64,000 nt of DNA. Source: Gemmatimonadota bacterium (GTDB taxonomy: Bacteria; Latescibacterota; UBA2968; UBA8231). This document shows, one piece after another, positions 41,770 through 51,441 of the stretch. A program made the position numbers and the translations under genes. The DNA is taken from contig JABJJN010000007.1 of assembly GCA_018660835.1 (NCBI GenBank), forward strand, positions 124,001 through 188,000. The letters are read 5' to 3'. Position 1 is the stretch's first letter. Each line of letters begins with the position of its first letter. Below the pieces are notes generated by a model that saw only the letters and a program-made list of their open reading frames with translations, did no database searches and was not told where the DNA came from.

Positions 41770-42867
41770 ATGATGGAGATGACGAAAAGAGAGCGATTCC
41801 TGGCGTTCGCCGGGTTTCGAGCGGTGGATCGCGTACCCCGGCACGCCTCGTATACGCCGCACATGCTGGAGAAGATGACCGCCCACCTGGGCCAGAGTCC
41901 GCTGCAGCACTTTGACATGGATACGGGCGGTGGCGCGGGCCTGCAGCCTCCTGAGGATCATGTGTCTCCCGACTATTCGATTTACCACCCGGGTCGGCAA
42001 CACGGCAAAGACGGATTCACCATCGATGGCCATGGCTGCGGTCATGTTGAACACGGGTTCTACCACTTCACCGAATACATCAGTCCCATGGCCGAGGCGA
42101 CACGGATTGAAGAGCTGGAGGACTATCCCATTCCCAGTCGCGAATACTGGTCGGATGCGGGGATGAAACAGGCCGCCACGGATGCCCACGCGGCGGGCGT
42201 GCACACACAGATTTTCGTCGGCCATATGTACGAGAACGCCTGGCAGGTGCGCGGCTACGAGCCCTTCCTTGAAGACCTGTTACTCAGGCGTGATTGGGCA
42301 GAAGTGGTGCTGGACAAGTTCTGTGACAACAACCTGATCGTTGCGGAAGCGGCGGCCAAAGCCGGGTACGACTGCATCGCCACGGGCGACGATGTGGCCA
42401 ATCAGCAGGCGCTGATGTTTCGGCCTGAGTTGTGGCGTCAGGTCATGAAGCCACGCTGGGCGAAGGTGATCGCGGCGGCTCGTGCCCACAAGCCTGATGT
42501 ACATGTGTGGTACCATTCGGACGGCAACATCTGGGACATTCTCGATGATCTGGTCGAAATCGGTATCACCATCCTCAATCCGGTGCAGCCCGAGTGCATG
42601 GATCCGCTTGCCATCCGCAAACGCTTCGGCAAGAACCTGGCCTTCGATGGTTGTATCGGTACGCAGACCACTTTCCCCTTCGGCACGGCAGCGCAGATGC
42701 GCAGCACGGTAGGCGACCTGGGACAGGCTCTCAGGGCGGCGGAAGGCGGCCTCATGCTGGCGCCGACACACGTACTGGAGCCAGAGGTGCCAGTAGACAA
42801 CGTGAGTGCTTTCTTCGACGCCTGCGATGCGCTCAGTACCCTAGCGAAAGATTCCGTCGAGACATGA
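41770..42867 (+). CDS. URO-D-like (corrinoid methyltransferase-type) protein 2
   Basis: 365 residues from ATG 41770 (AGGTGA 7 bases upstream). The superfamily opening TKRERFLAFAGFRAVDRVPR is clear, as are YDCIATGDDVANQQALMFRP and DVHVWYHSDGNIWDILDDLV followed by EIGITILNPVQPECMDP. In related proteins YHSDG is the site carrying a metal ligand. Proteins of this class act as MtaA/CmuA-like methyl carriers or have unknown roles. It overlaps the next gene by ATGA, so the three URO-D genes form one operon. Confidence 0.88.
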   Translation: MMEMTKRERFLAFAGFRAVDRVPRHASYTPHMLEKMTAHLGQSPLQHFDMDTGGGAGLQPPEDHVSPDYSIYHPGRQHGKDGFTIDGHGCGHVEHGFYHFTEYISPMAEATRIEELEDYPIPSREYWSDAGMKQAATDAHAAGVHTQIFVGHMYENAWQVRGYEPFLEDLLLRRDWAEVVLDKFCDNNLIVAEAAAKAGYDCIATGDDVANQQALMFRPELWRQVMKPRWAKVIAAARAHKPDVHVWYHSDGNIWDILDDLVEIGITILNPVQPECMDPLAIRKRFGKNLAFDGCIGTQTTFPFGTAAQMRSTVGDLGQALRAAEGGLMLAPTHVLEPEVPVDNVSAFFDACDALSTLAKDSVET

Positions 42868-44060
42868 CACCCCGCCAGCGATTACTTGCCACCCTTGCCC
42901 ACACCGAACCGGATCGCATTCCCTTCGACCTGTCGTCGACGCCAGTCACCGGCATCCACCGCGTTGCCTACCAGAGTCTGCGTGAGGCGCTGGCCCTGCC
43001 GCAACGTGACGTCGAGATCTTTCACCTCATGCAGCAATTGGCCGTCGTCCACGACGACGTGCATGTGGCCCTGCGCACCGATGTGCGCGGTTCGCGGCCT
43101 TTGCCACCGACTGGCTGGCGCCTCGAATTGCAGGTGGATGGCGACTACGAATACTACACCGATGATTGGGGCATCACACGCCGGCGCATTGCCGATGACG
43201 GTCACTATTTCGACCTGTGTGGCTCGCCATTGGCCAATGCAGGCTCGCCTCAGGACATCGACAGCTACGACTGGCCAGAGCCGGCGGAGCCACCGCGGTT
43301 CCAGGGGTTACGAGCACGAGCCGAGGCGATTCGAGACGCCGGGTTTCCCTTCGTCCTGGGTGGGATCTGTCCGGGTATGATGGAGATGGGGCAGTGGTTG
43401 CGCGGCTTCGACAACTTCTACTGCGACCTGGCCGCCGACCGGCCCATGGCCGAGGCGCTGTGTGACCAGATCATCCGGCTCAAGCTCGAATACTGGTCCT
43501 ACGCTTTGCGAGAAGTGGGTGATTTGGTCGACGTGATCCAGGAGGGTGACGACTATGGTGGCCAGCAGGCCCTGCAGGTACACCCCGACCTGTGGCGTGA
43601 GGTATTCAAGCCACGACTGCGTCAGCTGTTGACCGGCATCAAGGCTGACGCGCCACACGCAGCGTTGTTCTTCCACTCCTGTGGTGCGGTGCGCGACATA
43701 CTCCCCGACCTGATCGAGGTCGGCGTGGATATTCTCAACCCCGTCCAGGTTTCTGCGACCGGCATGGATTCGGCGCAGCTCAAGAGTGAATTCGGCGACG
43801 ATCTGGTGTTCTGGGGAGGCGGCGTCGACACACAACACGTGCTCCCCACGGGCACACCGGCCCAGGTGGCCGATGAAGTACGCCGCCGCGTCGACGACTT
43901 CGCACCCGGGGGTGGTTTTGTCTTCAACGCCGTGCACAACATCCAGGCGGATGTGCCGGCGGCCAACATCCTGGCCATGCGCGCGGCGCTGGACGAGTGC
44001 ACGGAGGCAAGTCATGATCCCTGCAAAGTTGCTTCCGAAGGGCCGTTTCGGACATACTGA
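42864..44060 (+). CDS. URO-D-like (corrinoid methyltransferase-type) protein 3
   Basis: 398 residues from ATG 42864, overlapping the preceding stop (ATGA). Opening TPRQRLLATLAHTEPDRIPF is typical. Later motifs VIQEGDDYGGQQALQVHPDL, FFHSCGAVRDILPDLIEVGV and DILNPVQVSATGMD mirror the second URO-D protein, with HSCGA here carrying a Cys, a better candidate metal-thiolate site. A C-terminal GGGFVFNAVHNIQADVPA is conserved in both. The pair may be paralogues working on the same pathway. Confidence 0.88.
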   Translation: MTPRQRLLATLAHTEPDRIPFDLSSTPVTGIHRVAYQSLREALALPQRDVEIFHLMQQLAVVHDDVHVALRTDVRGSRPLPPTGWRLELQVDGDYEYYTDDWGITRRRIADDGHYFDLCGSPLANAGSPQDIDSYDWPEPAEPPRFQGLRARAEAIRDAGFPFVLGGICPGMMEMGQWLRGFDNFYCDLAADRPMAEALCDQIIRLKLEYWSYALREVGDLVDVIQEGDDYGGQQALQVHPDLWREVFKPRLRQLLTGIKADAPHAALFFHSCGAVRDILPDLIEVGVDILNPVQVSATGMDSAQLKSEFGDDLVFWGGGVDTQHVLPTGTPAQVADEVRRRVDDFAPGGGFVFNAVHNIQADVPAANILAMRAALDECTEASHDPCKVASEGPFRTY

Positions 44061-44206
44061 CTGACGTGGCGGTTTCTCACTCGGAATCGCAACGCGATCG
44101 CACGTCGGGTGTATCCCACCAGCAGTAGCCAGACGATCGGTGTGCCTGGCAGGGCACATACACTTCTGGCAGGTCAGTCGTGTGGGGCTGGCTGGATGAG
44201 GGCAAC

Positions 44207-47200
44207 ATGGCACAAATACCTCGGCTCGCCTGGCCGACACGATGGGGAGTTCCCTTCCTCGCGTGCCTGATTGCAACTCTTGCCGACCTGTCTCCGGCTT
44301 CCTCACAAGTCGGAACGGTCTATTCACAACAGAAGATCAGTGACACCCAGGGCGGCTTCGCCGGTGTCTTTGATAACACGGACAAGCTTGGCCGTTCTGT
44401 TGTTGCCCTCGGCGATCTGGACAGCGACGGGGTCACCGACATCGCGGTCGGCGTGCGGAATGACGACGATGGGTCGGCGGACCGAGGCGCCGTCTATGTA
44501 CTGTTCATGAATGCCGACGGTACGGTGAAGGCGGATCAAAAGATCAGTGCCACCGCCGGCGGCCTTACGGGACCGCTGGCCACCAGCGACCAGTTCGGCT
44601 GCTCCGTGGCCAACATTGGTGACCTGGACGGCGATGGGGTCACCGATTTGGCCGTGGGGGCTTTCGGCACGGACGACGGCGGATCGAACAGGGGAGCCGT
44701 CTACGTGATCTTCCTCAACGCGGACGGTACGGTGAAGGCGGAGCAGAAGATCAGCTCTACCACGGGAGGACTCACTGGGCCAATAGATGACCTCGATCTT
44801 TTCGGCGGCAATCTCGCTTCCGTGGGCGATCTTGACGGCGATGGGGCGGAAGACATCGCCGTGGGGGCCGTCTGGGACGATGATGGCGGATCGGCTCGTG
44901 GCGCGATCTGGATTCTGTTCCTGAACACGGATGGTACGGTCAAGGCCGAGCAGAAGATCTCCGACACGGTAGGCGGTTTCACCGGCGTGCTGGATGACGA
45001 TGACTCTTTCGGTACGTCGGTTACGAACCTTGCCGATCTGGACGGCGACGGCATCGTCGATATCGCGACGGGGGCGCCGAAAGATGACGATGGGGGTACC
45101 AACCGAGGCGCGGCGTGGATCCTGTTCTTGAACACTGATGGTACGGTCAAGGCCGAGCAGAAGATCTCTGACACGGTCGGCGGATTCACCGGCGTAGTGG
45201 ATGACGCCGATTATTTCGCTGGCGGGTCTCAAGCCGAGGGAGCCGACGCCATCGCCGGCGGTGTGGATATAGACGGTGACGGCGTCGAAGATCTCGTCGT
45301 GGGAGCCACCGCCGACGACGACGGGGGGACTGACCGCGGCGCGGTATGGGTCCTCTTTCTCAACACGGATGGCACCGTCAAGGCGCACCAGAAGATCTCT
45401 GACACGACCGGTGGCTTCACCGGTGGACTTGGTGACTCAGACCTCTTCGGTGAGGCAATCGAGTTCCTGGGTGACCTGGACGGGAATGGTATGCAGGATC
45501 TCGCCGTGGGAGCCGTGTATGACGACGATGGCGGGTCAGACCGTGGTGCGGTGTATGTGCTTTTCATGGCCAACCCGCCCAAAGTCAGCAGTGTGAGTCC
45601 CGCGGAAAACGCGATCGCGTCGACGGTCGGTTCGGACATCAGTGCGACATTTTCCTCAGCTTCGTCCGGTCTCTCAGCCACGACCTTCGTCGTCCATCGG
45701 TCGCAGTCTGCCAACAGGTTGAGTGGGGTCTACGCCGGTGACAACACGATCACCCACACCTTCAATCCGTCAGGGGATCTAGTCCCGAACGAAGAGATTC
45801 AAGTGACTCTTACCGGGGCACTGCAGCGCGTCAGTAATACCGAAAACCTGGCCCCGCCGTACGTGTGGCGATTCACTGCGGCAGCTGGCACGGGCCCCGC
45901 ACTTTTCACCAATGCCAATGCGAACTTCGGCACGGGGACAGACAACAGCAGGGCGCTGACAGTCGGAGACGTCGACGGCGATGGTGACAGCGACGTGGTG
46001 GTCGGCAAACAGACCCAGCAGAATGTCGTGTACCTGAACAACGGCTCAGGGACACTGAGCACAGCCAGCAACTTCGGCACGGGCACCGACGACACTCGAG
46101 GGGTTGTGGTTGGTGATGTGGACAGCGACGGTGACCTCGATGTAGGGGTTGCCAACTGGGGGCAGCAGAACGTCGTCTATCTGAATGACGGTGCCGGCAG
46201 TTTCACTGCTGGTACTAAGAACTTCGGTACGGGTACCGACAATAGCCGAGAGGCGCTGCTGGCCGATCTCAACGGAGACGGCTTCCTCGACACACCGACG
46301 GCCAACTGGACGCAGCAGAATGTCGCCTACCTGAACGACGGATCAGGGAGCTTTACGGCCGGATCGCTGAACTTCGGCACGGGGAGTGAAGACACGTACT
46401 CGATGAGCGCAGGAGATATTGACGGAGACGGCGATCTCGATGTGGCGACCGGGAACAACATCCAGCAGAACGTAGCCTACTTGAATGACGGTTCAGGAAG
46501 CCTGACAGCGGGAACGAAGAACTTCGGCACGGGAACCGACTTCACGATCGTGGTGAATCTTGCGGACCTGGACGCAGACGGCGACTTGGACGTCTTCGTT
46601 GGTAACGACAGCGGACAACCAGACGTGGTCTATTTGAACGACGGGAGTGGGAACTTCACCGCTGGATCGAACACCGTCGGAGGCAGCGACAACACCTTCG
46701 GGTCAGATATCGGTGACGTGGATGGTGACGGGGATCTCGACATTGCCGTCGCGACGGGGAGCGCAGGAGGTGGCAGCTACCAGAGCAAGACCTACCTAAA
46801 CAGCGGTACAGCAACATTCGGATCTTCGGTCGACGTGGGTGGCAACGGCGACAATTCCCGTGCGATCGCTCTGGCTGACTTGGACGGTGACCAGGATCTG
46901 GACATCGCTCTGGCGAACTATGGTGGTCAGGACATCGCGTATCTGAACTCTGGCAATCTGGATGGCACGCTGATCCCGAGCAGTGCACTTGATGAGAGTG
47001 CTGCTCTACCTCTGCCTTCCACGAGCAACAGCCTGGTAGCTGCGGCCGACCTCCTAGACTTCACCATTGCAGATGGTGGTGCCGGAGATGGGCTGCCCCT
47101 GCTGATTGGCAAGCTTGTTGTCCATACGTCAGGCACCGGGCCGTTCGACAAGGCGGCCTGGCTCTTGAACGGTCCGGATGCAGCCAACGTGAGCGGCGTC

Positions 47201-49909
47201 TACAGCAGTGGTGACAACACGATCACCTTCTCGGGTCTGTCGATCTCTGTTGCCGATGCGGGGGCCGAGACCTATGCAGTACGGGCGTATTTCACTGATA
47301 CGACGGGCCTCACGGATGGCTCGACATTCTCATTCACGATTGACGGTGATACCGATGTCATCACGAGCGGCGCCACCAGCGCCATGTCGGGTTCGAACAC
47401 CGCCGTCAGTAACGCGGCACCGGCCGAGGTGGGAGTCACTGCAACGCGTCTCGTGTTCGCCACACAGCCGGCACCACTTGAGCTGACCTCCGGCCTGGAG
47501 CTCGACTTTGGCACCGATCCGGTTGTTTCAGCCCAAGATGCCAGTGGGAATCTCGACAGCGACTTCACGAGCACGGTGACGTTGACCGAGACAGGCACAG
47601 GCAGCGGAACCTTCACCAACGGTGCTATCGCGGCCTCTTCAGGTGTAACGACATTCACAGGTTTGAGTTTGACCTTCAATGCCGTCGATGAGCAATCGAT
47701 TCGACTCCTGGCCAGTGCGAGCGCCGTGACATCCGACTCCTCGGATGTCATCACGGTTACGGCAATCCCCCAGCTGGTCACAAACACGGGTGGTGTTTTA
47801 GGGGAGGGCGGGAGTCTGACTCTGTCATCCAGCCTCCTTCGATTCTCAGATGCTGGTGGAGATGGTCAAGTCGTGTTCACCGTAACACGAGTGCCAACTG
47901 CGGGGGGCTTGAAACTTGGCGAAGTGACCTTGTCGTCAGGGTCAACTTTCACGCAGACAGACGTGAGCGGAGGGAGTGTCGTATATCACCACGGAGGCTT
48001 TGAGGGGCAGTTAGACGACTTCCGGTTTACTGTCGCCGGTCTGGCTGGAGTGTCCACAGATGAGATGTCCTTTGGTTTCAAGATCTCCGCCACGAATGAT
48101 CCGCCACGGATCGATGTCCTGGGCATTCTCCGCGTCGACGAGGGCGGTTTGGCGACGATAACGAACGGGCATCTGCGGATTCTCGATGATGAAGATATAG
48201 GTGCGCATGTGACGATCGAGATCCTGTCGGGGCCGTCGCACGGTTACTTGTCGAATACAGTGATTTCTCAGGCACTGATCGATGATCAACAGCTCCATTA
48301 CAGGCATGATGGTGGTGAGGCCGCTCAGGACAGTTTTTCGTTTATCGCCAGAGACACAGACGGATTGATTACGGATCCGGCTGTCTTCCGCATCGCCGTT
48401 GTGGCCTGGAATGATCCATTCGTCGTGCCAAGCGATCCGATCGTCGTTCAGGAGGGTGACAGTGTCCAGATTGACCTCGCCGCCCGTGATCCCGAGGGGG
48501 AAGCGATCCACCTTGAAGCGGTGAGGCTCCCCGAAGGAGCGGTCCTCAATGGGACCGTGCTGGAATGGACCCCAGGTTTCGCGCAGGTTGGGTCTCACGT
48601 GCTAGAGATCGACTATACGGATAGCGCGTTGACCGTACGGGCGAGGCTCGACGTGCGCGTGGAACCAGACTCAGGACGTGCATCTATGCCACCAGCAATG
48701 GATCTGGGATCACCGTCCGTCGACTTCGGCGTAGGCCACCTCGACGATACTGACGTGCTGAAGCTTGTCGTAACAAACCTGGGAGGGCAGGAGCTTGATG
48801 TGACTGGCATCTCGTCAAATCTTGCGCATCTCACCGCAAGGCCCAAGTCGATACGGCTCTCCAGGGAGTCTGCAGACACTCTGACACTGTCCTACTCGCG
48901 GAGTTCGATGGGGCGTTTCGAGGGATATCTGCTCATCGAGAGCAACGATCCTGTCGATTCGTTGCGCCAGATCGCCGTCGCGGGATCGACGACATGGGCA
49001 TCAACTCCCCGGATCGAAGTCGAGACGGATTCGATTCAGCTTGGAGCCGTGCGGGTGGGGAGTTGGGACACAGGTCATGTCAGCGTCAGAAATCTTGGTC
49101 TCGGCGAGATGACGATCGATGCCTCGGTAGAGGAGGAGGGATTCAAAGCATCAACGACCTCAATTCGCCTAACCACCGGCGCTTCCGGGACCGTGATTGT
49201 CATATTGGAGCCAAGAGAATACGGTCATCAGGGCGGTACGCTCAGGCTGGTGAGTAACGACCCGCGTCGACCGACGATGCTCATCGGTCTCTACGGCTTC
49301 GGTGGGGACGTGAGCGAGAGCCCCATAGTACCAGACTTCGTCGTCGGGGGGGGAGACCAGAGGGTTCGCGCTCTAGGGTCGATCTTGCCCTACCGGAGTT
49401 ATGGCTTGGAGTTGGTGCTGCTCGACAGTCTGCCCGTCTACGAATGGGAGGTGCGGGTTCTGGTGTCACCATACCTCCGACTCTTGGAGACGGGGGACAT
49501 GAGATCGGTGCAAGAAGACGGCGTCCTGTCAGTAAGCGGGCGTCCGTCGTCCGCCGATTACATCACAGGCCCGATTTCCCTCGGAACACTTGTCTTTCGG
49601 GTTCTCAGAGGTTTCGATCCTCAGACTGAGCTCGTTGTGCGGCAGGTTGTCCTGAGGCGGGCAGATGGGACGATGGATTCCACGGAGACGCAAGTGCCTG
49701 CTCTGTTTCTGCGTTCTGGGACTCCGACTCCCGTGCCGGGCGACTTTGACGGGTCGGAGTTAGTGGATCTTGACGATTTCTACCTGTTCGCGGCCGGTTT
49801 CCACAGACTGGACACCTGGTGCGACCTGAACGGCGACGGCGATGTCGACTTCGCCGACTTCTTCATGTTCTCTGATCTGTTCGGACTCGAGGTCCAACGC
49901 CTGCGCTAA
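44207..49909 (+). CDS. Giant secreted FG-GAP/Ig-like protein with dockerin-like C-terminus
   Basis: 1900 residues from ATG 44207 (GAGGG 5 bases upstream); signal peptide FLACLIATLADLSPASS. About residues 35-455 hold six 60-residue FG-GAP repeats (e.g. GDLDGDGVTDLAVGA, DDDGGTDRGAVWVLF). A SbsA-like Ig segment follows, then seven shorter VCBS/FG-GAP repeats (GDVDGDGDLDIAVA type, about 565-930). The rest carries cadherin-like and Ig-like segments (TNDPPRIDVLGILRVDEGGL, VQEGDSVQIDLAARDPEG) and choice-of-anchor-D-like strands. The C-terminus has two calcium loops, DFDGSELVDLDD and DLNGDGDVDFAD, like dockerin type I. It is probably a surface adhesin or cell-matrix protein; repeats bind calcium. Confidence 0.85.
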   Translation: MAQIPRLAWPTRWGVPFLACLIATLADLSPASSQVGTVYSQQKISDTQGGFAGVFDNTDKLGRSVVALGDLDSDGVTDIAVGVRNDDDGSADRGAVYVLFMNADGTVKADQKISATAGGLTGPLATSDQFGCSVANIGDLDGDGVTDLAVGAFGTDDGGSNRGAVYVIFLNADGTVKAEQKISSTTGGLTGPIDDLDLFGGNLASVGDLDGDGAEDIAVGAVWDDDGGSARGAIWILFLNTDGTVKAEQKISDTVGGFTGVLDDDDSFGTSVTNLADLDGDGIVDIATGAPKDDDGGTNRGAAWILFLNTDGTVKAEQKISDTVGGFTGVVDDADYFAGGSQAEGADAIAGGVDIDGDGVEDLVVGATADDDGGTDRGAVWVLFLNTDGTVKAHQKISDTTGGFTGGLGDSDLFGEAIEFLGDLDGNGMQDLAVGAVYDDDGGSDRGAVYVLFMANPPKVSSVSPAENAIASTVGSDISATFSSASSGLSATTFVVHRSQSANRLSGVYAGDNTITHTFNPSGDLVPNEEIQVTLTGALQRVSNTENLAPPYVWRFTAAAGTGPALFTNANANFGTGTDNSRALTVGDVDGDGDSDVVVGKQTQQNVVYLNNGSGTLSTASNFGTGTDDTRGVVVGDVDSDGDLDVGVANWGQQNVVYLNDGAGSFTAGTKNFGTGTDNSREALLADLNGDGFLDTPTANWTQQNVAYLNDGSGSFTAGSLNFGTGSEDTYSMSAGDIDGDGDLDVATGNNIQQNVAYLNDGSGSLTAGTKNFGTGTDFTIVVNLADLDADGDLDVFVGNDSGQPDVVYLNDGSGNFTAGSNTVGGSDNTFGSDIGDVDGDGDLDIAVATGSAGGGSYQSKTYLNSGTATFGSSVDVGGNGDNSRAIALADLDGDQDLDIALANYGGQDIAYLNSGNLDGTLIPSSALDESAALPLPSTSNSLVAAADLLDFTIADGGAGDGLPLLIGKLVVHTSGTGPFDKAAWLLNGPDAANVSGVYSSGDNTITFSGLSISVADAGAETYAVRAYFTDTTGLTDGSTFSFTIDGDTDVITSGATSAMSGSNTAVSNAAPAEVGVTATRLVFATQPAPLELTSGLELDFGTDPVVSAQDASGNLDSDFTSTVTLTETGTGSGTFTNGAIAASSGVTTFTGLSLTFNAVDEQSIRLLASASAVTSDSSDVITVTAIPQLVTNTGGVLGEGGSLTLSSSLLRFSDAGGDGQVVFTVTRVPTAGGLKLGEVTLSSGSTFTQTDVSGGSVVYHHGGFEGQLDDFRFTVAGLAGVSTDEMSFGFKISATNDPPRIDVLGILRVDEGGLATITNGHLRILDDEDIGAHVTIEILSGPSHGYLSNTVISQALIDDQQLHYRHDGGEAAQDSFSFIARDTDGLITDPAVFRIAVVAWNDPFVVPSDPIVVQEGDSVQIDLAARDPEGEAIHLEAVRLPEGAVLNGTVLEWTPGFAQVGSHVLEIDYTDSALTVRARLDVRVEPDSGRASMPPAMDLGSPSVDFGVGHLDDTDVLKLVVTNLGGQELDVTGISSNLAHLTARPKSIRLSRESADTLTLSYSRSSMGRFEGYLLIESNDPVDSLRQIAVAGSTTWASTPRIEVETDSIQLGAVRVGSWDTGHVSVRNLGLGEMTIDASVEEEGFKASTTSIRLTTGASGTVIVILEPREYGHQGGTLRLVSNDPRRPTMLIGLYGFGGDVSESPIVPDFVVGGGDQRVRALGSILPYRSYGLELVLLDSLPVYEWEVRVLVSPYLRLLETGDMRSVQEDGVLSVSGRPSSADYITGPISLGTLVFRVLRGFDPQTELVVRQVVLRRADGTMDSTETQVPALFLRSGTPTPVPGDFDGSELVDLDDFYLFAAGFHRLDTWCDLNGDGDVDFADFFMFSDLFGLEVQRLR
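44330..45580 (+). repeat. Six tandem ~183-bp coding repeats (FG-GAP)
   Basis: DNA-level repeats such as GACGGTACGGTCAAGGCCGA (the ...DGTVKAEQKIS... segment) occur in each unit, the middle two almost identical. They mark recent internal duplication and could cause assembly collapse or copy-number variation. Confidence 0.8.
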
Positions 49910-50039
49910 GCTTGAGTGTGCGGCGGAAATCCAAGTCTTTCTCAAGCAGCCACTCATCAACCCCGCCGTTGGCCTGTTGGCTGAGATTCTCGCGTAACTC
50001 CGAAGGTGGCTGGCTTTTCCAGTGTCACTCCCATACGCC

Positions 50040-51323
50040 ATGCACCAGCGCTTTGAGGCCTTCCGCGCCCTGCGCAACCGCAATTTCGCTCTGCTCTGGG
50101 TTGGTCTGGCCACTTCGGGAGTCGGCGGCCAATTCTACATGATCGCCCTCCCTTGGCTCGTACTGCGCCTCACCGGCGACCCGTTGGCGGTGGGCACGGT
50201 TCTGGCCGTGGGCTCAGTGCCCCGTGCAGCCTTCATGCTCTTCGGTGGTGCCGTCACCGACCGTCTCGCGCCGGTGCGCGGGCTCCAGTGGGCCAACGTC
50301 ACTGGCATGGCCTTGCTCTGCATCCTGGCTGCGCTCGTATTCACTCACTCAACCGAGCTTTGGGCCGTCTATCTGATCGTATTAATCGCCGGTTTGGCCG
50401 ACGGGCTGTTTCTCCCAGCCCGTTACGCCGTGGTGCCACGTCTCGTGTCGGAGGAGTCACTACAACCGGCCAACGCGCTGATCATGGGGACGGGGCAGGT
50501 GTGTATGGCCGTCGGCCCGGCGCTGGCTGGCTTCCTCATCGCCGCGCTGGCGGGACACGAAGTCGCCTCAACGGTCGCGGGCGACACGCCGGGGACGTTC
50601 GGCATTGGCGTGGCATTCGCCATCAACGCTGTAGCGCTGGCCGTCTTCTCTGTGTGCTTGTGGCTCATCCGAACTCCCCGGCCCGAGACACAGAGCCAGC
50701 AGTCGCAAGGTATCCTGTCTTCCGCGCTCTCTGGCCTGGGCACAATCTGGCAGGATCGATCGGTGCGTATGGTCATGCTCTTGGCCGCGACCTTCAACTT
50801 CTTCGTTTCCGGTCCTCTGTGGGTCGGTCTGCCCGTTCTCGCCGACACACGGTTCGAAGGGGGCGCCGCTGCGTACGGCATCGTCGCATCAGCGATGGGC
50901 GCGGGTATGGTTGCCGGCAGTGCGGTGGCTGCCGTCACGCGCCCTCCCCGGCAAACCTATTTGGGACCGCTCGTTATCGCGGTGATCTTCATCGCCGGCA
51001 TGTGCACAGTGGGCCTGGGCTTCGTGGAGACGACTGCTGCCGGGGGTGCCTGCACAGCCGTCATGGGCCTCGGTTTCGGCTATGTCGATGTCGTGGTTTT
51101 TACCTGGCTGCAGCGACGAGTAGCGAAGGAACTGGTCGGCCGGATGATGGGATTCGTCATGTTCGCCATCGTTGGCATGCACCCCCTGTCCAATACGGCA
51201 GCTGGTATCGTACTCTCCTTCGACACGGTCGGACTCTTTGTCGGCGCCGGGAGTGCGCTCTGCATCCTGATGGCGATCTACGCCCTGATCCCCACTGTAC
51301 GCTCTCTTGGCGCAGAGATGTGA
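50040..51323 (+). CDS. Major facilitator superfamily transporter
   Basis: 427 residues from ATG 50040 (a GTG at 50022 is equally possible). Twelve hydrophobic helices; opening FEAFRALRNRNFALLWVGLATSG is typical of MFS_3/enterobactin-exporter-like permeases. The loop 2-3 motif is FGGAVTDRLAPVRGLQWAN, and a Pro/Gly-rich helix TGQVCMAVGPALAGFLIAAL follows. It is an efflux-type transporter of unknown substrate. The frame is unusually open in two other frames, a side effect of GC-rich codon use. Confidence 0.9.
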   Translation: MHQRFEAFRALRNRNFALLWVGLATSGVGGQFYMIALPWLVLRLTGDPLAVGTVLAVGSVPRAAFMLFGGAVTDRLAPVRGLQWANVTGMALLCILAALVFTHSTELWAVYLIVLIAGLADGLFLPARYAVVPRLVSEESLQPANALIMGTGQVCMAVGPALAGFLIAALAGHEVASTVAGDTPGTFGIGVAFAINAVALAVFSVCLWLIRTPRPETQSQQSQGILSSALSGLGTIWQDRSVRMVMLLAATFNFFVSGPLWVGLPVLADTRFEGGAAAYGIVASAMGAGMVAGSAVAAVTRPPRQTYLGPLVIAVIFIAGMCTVGLGFVETTAAGGACTAVMGLGFGYVDVVVFTWLQRRVAKELVGRMMGFVMFAIVGMHPLSNTAAGIVLSFDTVGLFVGAGSALCILMAIYALIPTVRSLGAEM

Positions 51324-51441
51324 CATTGAGGAGGCTCTTTATGGACGAGTCTGCTCGCGCGGACGGGTTGATGATCGCCTTGATTGGTACCAGGTCTTCA
51401 AGAAACGGAAACTGAACACCTTCAAAGGGTGAGGGTGGGTG

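Noticed and set aside
44324..45388. 354-codon minus-strand frame with internal repeats
   Set aside because: The repeats are the reverse complement of the FG-GAP coding repeats; only the plus frame has a signal peptide and calcium-loop pattern.
50153..51415. 420-codon plus-strand frame inside the MFS transporter
   Set aside because: It is the +2 shadow of a GC-rich gene; the translation is extremely Arg/His/Gly-rich while the other frame has twelve good membrane helices.
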